Shown: positions 29,097 to 35,927 of the stretch, piece by piece
How the letters are laid out: each line of letters begins with the position of its first letter
How positions within the stretch are numbered: position 1 is the first letter of the stretch
Origin: an uncultured Maribacter sp.
Lineage (GTDB): Bacteria > Bacteroidota > Bacteroidia > Flavobacteriales > Flavobacteriaceae
Reading direction: 5' to 3'
Length of the DNA stretch: 35,927 bases
NCBI GenBank assembly: GCA_937125035.1
Contig: CAKZLG010000257.1
Span: forward strand, 1 to 35,927
Notes under the pieces: model-generated
Database searches by the model: none
What the model was told of the DNA's origin: nothing
Seen by the model: only the letters and a program-made list of their open reading frames with translations
Position numbers and translations under genes: made by a program

Positions 29097-29876
29097 ATGG
29101 CAAAAAAAGAAGAATCGTCCGTTGAAGCTAAATTAAGGGCATTATATGACCTGCAATTGATAGATTCTAGGGTAGATGAAATACGAAACGTTCGTGGTGA
29201 GTTACCCTTGGAGGTTGAAGATCTTGAGGATGACGTACAGGGCCTCAAAACGAGATTGGATAAGTTAAAAACAGATTTGGAGACCATCAATTTTGAGATT
29301 GGTGCCAAGAAAAATCTTATAGAAGAGGCCAAGGCCCTCATCAAAAAATACGCTGAGCAGCAAAAAAATGTACGGAACAGCAGGGAGTTCAATTCCATCA
29401 GCAAGGAATTGGAGTTCCAAGAACTGGAGATTCAGTTGGCCGAAAAGAACATTAAAGAGTTCAAGGCGCAAATAGAGCAAAAGAAAGAGGTCATATCTGA
29501 GACCAAGGAACATCTTTCAGAACGGGAGACCCATTTGAAGCATAAGAAGAACGAATTGGATGCTATCTTGGCCGAAACCGAAAAAGAAGAAAAGGCCTTG
29601 TTGGAGGAATCTGAAAAATACCAAGAAAAAATAGAGGAGCGTTTGGTAAATGCCTATGCCCGCATACGTAAGAACGTAAAGAACGGTTTGGCCGTCGTGC
29701 CCATTGAAAGAGGGGCCTCTGGAGGCTCGTTCTTCACCATACCCCCACAGGTACAGGTAGAGATCGCGGCACGCAAGAAAATCATAACCGATGAGCACAG
29801 CGGTAGGATTTTAGTGGATCCCGTTTTGGCCGAAGAAGAAATGGATAAAATGCAGAAACTGTTTGCCAAGTTCTAA
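29097..29876 (+). CDS. C4-type zinc-ribbon-like coiled-coil protein (CT398/YbgI-partner type), lacking the cysteines
   Basis: Long coiled coil then VVPIERGASGGSFFTIPPQVQVEIAARKKIITDEHSGRILVDP; immediately downstream of the Nif3-like gene. Confidence 0.88.
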   Translation: MAKKEESSVEAKLRALYDLQLIDSRVDEIRNVRGELPLEVEDLEDDVQGLKTRLDKLKTDLETINFEIGAKKNLIEEAKALIKKYAEQQKNVRNSREFNSISKELEFQELEIQLAEKNIKEFKAQIEQKKEVISETKEHLSERETHLKHKKNELDAILAETEKEEKALLEESEKYQEKIEERLVNAYARIRKNVKNGLAVVPIERGASGGSFFTIPPQVQVEIAARKKIITDEHSGRILVDPVLAEEEMDKMQKLFAKF

Positions 29877-29897
29877 AAGACAGTACAAGATAAAGTT

Positions 29898-29928
29898 AAA
29901 AGCCATCTCAATCCTAGATGGCTTTTTT
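29898..29928 (+). terminator. Rho-independent terminator
   Basis: AAAAGCCATCT-caatcct-AGATGGCTTTTTT after the coiled-coil gene. Confidence 0.85.
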
Positions 29929-29973
29929 ATTTATGGTACCTTCAAAGAGCGAAGTTTAAAAAGGAACAAACGC

Positions 29974-30393
29974 ATGGAAAAATGGGCCTTTATGGGGTTG
30001 ATACTTGGAGCCATGACCGTTAATGCACAAGTCCTGGACCACTATCAATGGAAAAACAGGTTGCTTTTTTTGGTCGCGGACCGCACGGATGACCCGTCGC
30101 TACAACGGCAATTGGCAGCTTTTGAAAATCACGCGGTAGCACTAAAGGAGCGGGACCTTATGGTTTTTTTGATGGATAGGAAGAAGGTGTTCCATAAGAA
30201 CGGTGAGATGTCAACATTGGATACCTCCACAACCTACCACAGTTTGGGCCTACCGTTGGATTTTATAGGCCTTGTTTTGGTGGGCAAAGATGGTGGTGTA
30301 AAGTACAGGGCCGATTTTCCGGTACCGCCCAACGAAATTTTTGATCGTATAGATGCCATGCCCATGCGCAGGGCCGAAATGAAAAACAATTAA
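29974..30393 (+). CDS. DUF4174-domain secreted protein
   Basis: Signal peptide then YQWKNRLLFLVADRTDDPSLQRQLAAFENHAVALKERDLMVF, with FIGLVLVGKDGGVKYR; thioredoxin-like DUF4174 pattern. Confidence 0.82.
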   Translation: MEKWAFMGLILGAMTVNAQVLDHYQWKNRLLFLVADRTDDPSLQRQLAAFENHAVALKERDLMVFLMDRKKVFHKNGEMSTLDTSTTYHSLGLPLDFIGLVLVGKDGGVKYRADFPVPPNEIFDRIDAMPMRRAEMKNN

Positions 30394-30397
30394 TATT

Positions 30398-30754
30398 ATG
30401 AAACCACTTATCACTCCTAAGGAACTCATCTATCTGTGCTTGGCCTTGGCTGGACTGATTGCCACGTGGTATTTCAATATACAATTTTACAGCACTTCCC
30501 AAGATACCTCATTGGGCCACTTTATCGCCCAGACCGTGACCACCGTTCCGGCAAAATCCATTTCTGCGGACATCAGCGTGGTGGCCGTGACTTTTTTGAT
30601 ATGGATGGTCATAGAGGCCCGTAGTATAAAATTAAGGCATTGGTGGCTGTTCATTCCCTTAACATTTTTGGTGGCCTTGGCCTTCAGCTTTCCTCTGTTC
30701 CTGTTTTTCAGGGAACGGAAGTTAGGCAAGCTTGGCCGTGTCAATGAGACGTAA
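30398..30754 (+). CDS. DUF2834-domain membrane protein
   Basis: Three predicted TM helices; ISADISVVAVTFLIWMVIEARSIKLRHWWLFIPLTFLVALAFSFPLFLFFRERKL. Confidence 0.82.
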   Translation: MKPLITPKELIYLCLALAGLIATWYFNIQFYSTSQDTSLGHFIAQTVTTVPAKSISADISVVAVTFLIWMVIEARSIKLRHWWLFIPLTFLVALAFSFPLFLFFRERKLGKLGRVNET

Positions 30755-32080
30755 CATCATTTCCTCCACTTCCGTACTGTCCCACTTTTCAGAAATATCG
30801 GGAATGGACATGACCTGCGACATGACCTGCTCTTGAGCATCGCCCAATGCCAGTGCCTCATAATAGGGCCGTAGGGAAAAGGTAACCCTTGAATAGGCGG
30901 GTATCCATTGATCCGGGTATTTTTCAGCAAAGCGCTTTTCTATCTTCTTCTGGAGCAAGAACTGAGGATTGGCCGTTTTACTGCTCATCTCCATGAAATT
31001 ACGGTAACTCAGCTCGGCAATGGCATCCGCGTTGGGTTTGCGCACCTCTTGGTATTCCTTGAAAATGGCTTCCCATTCGTCTCCGTGCTTTGTGATCAGG
31101 CTGTTCAAAACGTAAATATCCTCAAAACCGGCATTCATTCCTTGGCCATAAAAAGGAACAATGGCGTGGGCGGAATCGCCCACCAAGGCCACTTTGTCCC
31201 AATACGTCCATGGATAGCATTTCATAGTGACCATGGCACTTGTGGGGTTTCTGAAAAAATCGCCCGTTAGGTCTTCAATATCCTTGCGTACGTTGGGAAA
31301 GTAGGTTTTGAAGAATTCCTTGGCCTGCCCTTCCGTGGCAATGGACTCAAAGGAAACTTCGCCCTCAAAGGGCATGAAGAGCGTACAGGTGAAACTACCA
31401 TCTAAATTGGGCATGGCGATGAGCATGAAGTTGCCCCGGGGCCAAATATGAAAGGAATGCTTGTCCAATTTATGCGTGCCGTCCGCATTGGGCGGTATGG
31501 TCAACTCTTTATAGCCCACGTCTATAAAATCTTGGGAATAATCAAATCTGCTGCGCCGCTGCATCTTGTGCCGTACCCTTGAAAACGCACCATCACAGCC
31601 AAAGACCATATCATATTGGTATTCCTTCCACTCGCTTTTCTCCGTAGCCCCGGTGTATATGGAAGCCTCAGGCAAGTTGATGTCCCATACCTTTTCATTG
31701 AATTTAAAATACACACCGGCCGCTTCGGCAAGATCGATCATTCTTTTGTTGAGCACGCCCCTGGAAATGGACCAGATGGCCTCGCCCTCCTTCCCGTATT
31801 TCTGATGGTACTCCTCCTTACCTATGACATGCATCGCCCTTTTATGCAGGGGTATCGCAATTTTTTTGATTTCCTCTTCCAGCCCAACTTCACACAGCGC
31901 ATTCCAACCCCTGTTGCTCATGGCCAAATTAATGCTCCTCCCCGAAAATTCAATGTTCCGTATATCCGGCCTCCGATCAAATACGGTGACGGAATGGCCC
32001 AAACGCTTTAAATAAATGGCCAGTAGGGAGCCCACCAAGCCAGATCCTATGATCGCAATATCCTTTAAAGTTTGCTGCAT
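30722..32080 (-). CDS. kmo: Kynurenine 3-monooxygenase (FAD-dependent)
   Basis: IIGSGLVGSLLAIYLKRLGHSVTVFDRRPD, GRSINLAMSNRGWNAL, VALVGDSAHAIVPFYGQGMNAGFED. Confidence 0.94.
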   Translation of the reverse strand: MQQTLKDIAIIGSGLVGSLLAIYLKRLGHSVTVFDRRPDIRNIEFSGRSINLAMSNRGWNALCEVGLEEEIKKIAIPLHKRAMHVIGKEEYHQKYGKEGEAIWSISRGVLNKRMIDLAEAAGVYFKFNEKVWDINLPEASIYTGATEKSEWKEYQYDMVFGCDGAFSRVRHKMQRRSRFDYSQDFIDVGYKELTIPPNADGTHKLDKHSFHIWPRGNFMLIAMPNLDGSFTCTLFMPFEGEVSFESIATEGQAKEFFKTYFPNVRKDIEDLTGDFFRNPTSAMVTMKCYPWTYWDKVALVGDSAHAIVPFYGQGMNAGFEDIYVLNSLITKHGDEWEAIFKEYQEVRKPNADAIAELSYRNFMEMSSKTANPQFLLQKKIEKRFAEKYPDQWIPAYSRVTFSLRPYYEALALGDAQEQVMSQVMSIPDISEKWDSTEVEEMMLRLIDTAKLA

Positions 32081-32239
32081 CTGCTCTTTTCTGCTAATGG
32101 AATATCAAACGTTAAAAATAAGGCTTTGCCTTGAAACGGCTCCAGGTTCTCCAAAAAATCACACTATGTTGGATTTTATGCCGAACTTAACTTTTTTTTG
32201 TTGAGGTAATTTGTACTTTCGTGAAACAAAATTAGACTA

Positions 32240-32884
32240 ATGTTGCATATTTCGCATGTAGACCTTAAAGACATGGCATCCCGGTACAGGGCCAATCTGA
32301 TCAATAGCTGCACGGGCTATAAATCCTGTAATCTACTGGGTACCGTATCGCCTTCGGGCAACAGCAATCTGGCCATCTTCAATTCCATTATCCACATAGG
32401 CAGTAACCCCGCCATGCTGGGTTTTGTCCTTAGACCATTGACCGTGAAAAGGGACACCTATGCCAATTTTAAGGAGACCGGATCTTTTACGGTAAATCAA
32501 GTACATTCGGAAATCATTGCAAAGGCCCACCATACGGCAGCGAAATATCCGGCAGGTATTTCGGAATTTTCGAAAGCGGGCTTAACGGAAGAGTACAGGG
32601 ATGATTTCAGCGCCCCTTATGTAAAGGAAAGCCAAATAAAGTTAGGATGTGATTATATAAATGAATACCCCTTGGCAGAAAATGGCTGTTTGCTGGTCAT
32701 TGGGGCCATTAAGCATATCTACCTCCCTAAGGAGGTGCTGCACGAGGATGGCTGGGTGCAGCTGGACAAGGCCCAAACCGTATCCGCCAACGGGCTTGAC
32801 GGTTATGCCCTGCCCAAATTGTTGGACCGCTTTGCCTACCCTCAACCAGATCAGGAAACCCAATCATTGGATCATGGGGCATAA
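32240..32884 (+). CDS. Flavin reductase-like domain protein
   Basis: NLLGTVSPSGNSNLAIFNSIIHIGSNPAMLGFVLRP, DTYANFKETGSFTVNQ; FMN-binding split-barrel pattern. Confidence 0.85.
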   Translation: MLHISHVDLKDMASRYRANLINSCTGYKSCNLLGTVSPSGNSNLAIFNSIIHIGSNPAMLGFVLRPLTVKRDTYANFKETGSFTVNQVHSEIIAKAHHTAAKYPAGISEFSKAGLTEEYRDDFSAPYVKESQIKLGCDYINEYPLAENGCLLVIGAIKHIYLPKEVLHEDGWVQLDKAQTVSANGLDGYALPKLLDRFAYPQPDQETQSLDHGA

Positions 32885-33041
32885 AAAGCCACATCTTCCC
32901 ACCAAAACCTGCCCTACCTGTCTGCTGCCCTTTGCCTGGCGTAAAAAATGGACGAACAATTGGGACACAGTGACGTATTGTAGTGAGCGCTGCAGAAGAA
33001 ATAAGAAGGTTAAAACGTCCCACAAAACAAAAGTGTCATGA
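32874..33041 (+). CDS. DUF2256-domain small Cys-rich protein
   Basis: MGHKKPHLPTKTCPTCLLPFAWRKKWTNNWDTVTYCSERCRRNKK; CxxC...CxxxC; overlaps both neighbours and is hidden inside a longer ORF in the track. Confidence 0.88.
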   Translation: MGHKKPHLPTKTCPTCLLPFAWRKKWTNNWDTVTYCSERCRRNKKVKTSHKTKVS

Positions 33042-34330
33042 ACCATCTGGTCTGGTTTAGAAATGATTTGCGGACCTTGGACAATACCGCGCTGCATGAG
33101 GCCTGTAAAGGCGACCGAGTGATCGGGGTATACTGCTTTGACCCTAGACACTATGAGCAGGGCCCGTTTGGCTTCCTCAGGACGGGGCAATACCGTGCCC
33201 AGTTTTTGATCGAGACGGTTACCGCACTTCGCAAAAACCTTGCAGAACTCCATATACCATTGTTCATTTACCAAGCAAAACCTGAAGATGTCATTCCCGC
33301 CTTGGTTCAGGAACACCATATAAACGCGTTGTATTATCAGGAGGAATGGACCTCAGAAGAGGCCACCGTGGCCAATGCCGTTAAGGCGGTAGCGGGCACC
33401 ATCTCCTTTTACACCTCCTACGACCAGTTTCTCTATCATCCGGAAGACATACCCTACAGTAGTACAGGGGCCATACCGAGGGTCTTTACCGGTTTCCGAA
33501 AAAAATGTGAAAAATACAGCAAGGTACGGCCCGTCTTGGAAAAACCCCGCCCTATGGTTCCCGTTAATTCCATACCCAACCCTACTGTAATTCCCCAACT
33601 GCAAGATTTGGGCCTACCCGCTGTTAAAGAAGAGGCCCGTAGCGCTTTTCCTTTTATGGGAGGTGAGGACCAGGCGATGGCCCGCATCAAAGATTATTTT
33701 TGGCACTCAAAAAAACTACAGTTCTATAAGAGAACAAGAAACGGTCTTATAGGCACGGACTACAGCGCCAAACTATCCCCTTGGTTGGCGAATGGAAGCT
33801 TATCCGCAAGGACCATTTTTAGGGAAGTCAAAAAATTTGAGCAAGAGGTCACCAAAAACCAGGATACGTACTGGCTTATTTTTGAACTCATTTGGCGCGA
33901 TTTTTTTAAGTACATATCCCTAAAACATGGCAATGCCATTTTTCAACAAGGGGGTATTTTGCAAAAACAGTATGATTGGGAAATTTCGGCAGAAAAATTG
34001 AAGCAATGGATCCGTGGGGAGACCCCTGAACCCTTTGTGAATGCCAATATGAAGGAAATTGCGGCCACAGGCTGGATGAGCAACCGGGGCCGGCAGAACG
34101 TTGCCAGTTTTTGGGCCAAGGAATGGCAACAGGATTGGCGCTATGGTGCCGCCTATTTTGAAAGCTTGCTGTTGGACTATGATGTGCACAGCAATTGGGG
34201 CAATTGGATGTACAATAGCGGCGTGGGCAATGACCCCAGAGACCGTAAGCTCAATATTGCCCGGCAGGCAGAGATGTACGATGCCCAAGGAAAATTTCAA
34301 CGCCTTTGGCTACAGGAATCCTTGTTTTAA
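33038..34330 (+). CDS. DASH-family cryptochrome/photolyase
   Basis: LVWFRNDLRTLDNTALHEA, ALYYQEEWTSEE, WLIFELIWRDFFKYIS, NWGNWMYNSGVGNDPRDRKLNIARQAEMYD. Confidence 0.94.
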   Translation: MNHLVWFRNDLRTLDNTALHEACKGDRVIGVYCFDPRHYEQGPFGFLRTGQYRAQFLIETVTALRKNLAELHIPLFIYQAKPEDVIPALVQEHHINALYYQEEWTSEEATVANAVKAVAGTISFYTSYDQFLYHPEDIPYSSTGAIPRVFTGFRKKCEKYSKVRPVLEKPRPMVPVNSIPNPTVIPQLQDLGLPAVKEEARSAFPFMGGEDQAMARIKDYFWHSKKLQFYKRTRNGLIGTDYSAKLSPWLANGSLSARTIFREVKKFEQEVTKNQDTYWLIFELIWRDFFKYISLKHGNAIFQQGGILQKQYDWEISAEKLKQWIRGETPEPFVNANMKEIAATGWMSNRGRQNVASFWAKEWQQDWRYGAAYFESLLLDYDVHSNWGNWMYNSGVGNDPRDRKLNIARQAEMYDAQGKFQRLWLQESLF

Positions 34331-34439
34331 GACTTAATGTTTTTGGCTCTAGGCTGCAAGGTACAGGTGAAATGGAATAGCGATCAAAATACAACGAGCG
34401 CTAGCAAGCGTTACTTTTATCGCAATAAAATGTGGAACA

Positions 34440-35927
34440 ATGAAAACCTTACGACTCATACTTGGAGACCAACTCAATCAAAAGCATTCCTGGTTCCAGA
34501 ATGTAGATGACAATGTTACCTACATTATGGCCGAAATGCGGCAAGAAACCGACTATGTAAAACACCACATCCAAAAAGTAGTGGCCTTCTTTTTGGCCAT
34601 GCGCAGCTTTAACCAAGAATTGCGGGACAAAGGTCATAAAATCATCTATTTGGAAATTACGGATAAGGAGAATCCCCAAAATCTTAAAGAGCTTGTTCAA
34701 CACTATGCCCAAGAAATTAAGGCGGAGAAATTTGAATACCAACTGCCGGACGAGTATCGCTTGGACAAGCAACTAAAGGACATCTGCAGTCAACTCAGTA
34801 TTGAAACAAATGCTGTGGATACAGAGCACTTTTATACGGAACGCTACGAATTGGAGAAGTTTTTTGAAGGAAAAAAACAGCTCATCATGGAGTCCTTTTA
34901 CCGCATGATGCGAAAAAAACATGACGTAATGATGGTCAACGGCCAGCCAGATGGAGGGAAATGGAACTATGACCAAAGCAACCGGAAGAAATGGAAGGGT
35001 ACGCCCAAAATTCCACATGAACGTGGCTTTAGAAAGGACGCAAGTACTGTGGTAAAAGCCTTAAAGGAGGCGGAAGTGACCACCTTTGGGGAAATTGATG
35101 AAGAAAAATTTTCTTGGCCGGTAACCCGTGCCGATTGTCTCTCCGTCCTAAATTATTTCTGTAAAGAACTATTGGTACACTTTGGTGATTACCAAGACGC
35201 CATGCATACGGAGCAAAAATACCTTTATCACTCTAGGCTGTCCTTTGCCATGAATGCTAAGATCTTATCCCCAAAAGAGGTGATACATGCCGTATTGGAG
35301 CACTATTACGAGCATACTGATACCATAGCTGTCTCACAAGTAGAGGGTTTTGTTCGCCAAATTTTGGGTTGGCGAGAATATATGCGCGGCATCTACTGGA
35401 AGGAAATGCCCCAATATGCCAAACTGAACCAACTGGAGAACACCCACGCACTGCCCGATTTCTTTTGGACAGGGAAGACAAAGATGAACTGTCTTAAGCA
35501 CGCCATTGGCCAAAGTCTTACGGATGCCTATGCACACCACATTCAGCGTCTCATGATCATCGGCAATTATGCGCTCTTAACACAGATACACCCGGACGAA
35601 GTGGATAAGTGGTATCTTGGAGTTTACATTGATGCGATAGAATGGGTGGAAATTACGAATACCCGGGGTATGAGCCAATTTGCCGATGGCGGTATCGTAG
35701 CCACCAAACCTTATGTGAGCAGTGCCAACTACATTAACAAAATGAGCAATTACTGTGGCGACTGTGCCTACAGCCACACCCAAAAGCTTGGAGCCAAGGC
35801 CTGCCCTTTCAATGCCCTTTATTGGAACTTCTTAGAGGAAAAAAAGGCCCATTTCAAAGACAATAACCGTATGGCGATGATGATGAACCTCTTGAATAAA
35901 AAAGATAGAAATGAACTTCAAGAACTC
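34440..35927 (+). CDS. FeS-type bacterial cryptochrome/photolyase (PhrB/CryPro family), truncated at window end
   Basis: Translated by eye: MKTLRLILGDQLNQKHSWF...KMNCLKHAIGQ...NKMSNYCGDCAYSHTQKLGAKACPFNALYW; candidate [4Fe-4S] cysteines present; open to the right edge. Confidence 0.92.
   Translation, partial: MKTLRLILGDQLNQKHSWFQNVDDNVTYIMAEMRQETDYVKHHIQKVVAFFLAMRSFNQELRDKGHKIIYLEITDKENPQNLKELVQHYAQEIKAEKFEYQLPDEYRLDKQLKDICSQLSIETNAVDTEHFYTERYELEKFFEGKKQLIMESFYRMMRKKHDVMMVNGQPDGGKWNYDQSNRKKWKGTPKIPHERGFRKDASTVVKALKEAEVTTFGEIDEEKFSWPVTRADCLSVLNYFCKELLVHFGDYQDAMHTEQKYLYHSRLSFAMNAKILSPKEVIHAVLEHYYEHTDTIAVSQVEGFVRQILGWREYMRGIYWKEMPQYAKLNQLENTHALPDFFWTGKTKMNCLKHAIGQSLTDAYAHHIQRLMIIGNYALLTQIHPDEVDKWYLGVYIDAIEWVEITNTRGMSQFADGGIVATKPYVSSANYINKMSNYCGDCAYSHTQKLGAKACPFNALYWNFLEEKKAHFKDNNRMAMMMNLLNKKDRNELQEL

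Noticed and set aside
34337-34440. Short ORF (MFLALGCKVQVKWNSDQ...) between cry-DASH and the FeS photolyase
   Set aside because: Extends out of frame into the photolyase gene, no motif recognised; most likely chance.
1-35927. CRISPR arrays, tRNA/rRNA genes, prophage or intact transposases
   Set aside because: No regularly spaced direct repeats, no tRNA-like cloverleaf noticed by eye, and no phage or transposase motifs among the ORFs. A tRNAscan or ISfinder run would be needed to be certain.

Overview
The window is a densely packed chromosomal segment from a member of the Bacteroidota, most likely Flavobacteriaceae, judging from gene content and TTG-N19-TAnnTTTG promoters. I assign about 37 protein-coding genes. 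No rRNA, tRNA, CRISPR array or intact transposase was seen. Most content is housekeeping: pyrE, birA, rsfS, ftsH, cdsA, psd, valS, murB, lipA, gap, lpxK, Nif3 and kmo. Accessory content includes an OmpR-type two-component system, two ECF sigma factors (one with an anti-sigma factor), a hybrid sensor kinase, and an AGMO-like fatty acid hydroxylase/creatininase-family pair. At the right edge is a photolyase/cryptochrome cluster: flavin reductase, DUF2256, cry-DASH and an FeS-type photolyase that runs off the window. The most interesting non-coding signals are: (1) a helically phased TTAA array at 11824-11889 between the two-component system and an outer-membrane protein gene; (2) back-to-back divergent promoters between valS and a DUF1573 gene, with a terminator-like hairpin in the valS leader; (3) a nested palindromic, MITE/REP-like element at about 13280-13615. 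No wholly new system is demonstrated.
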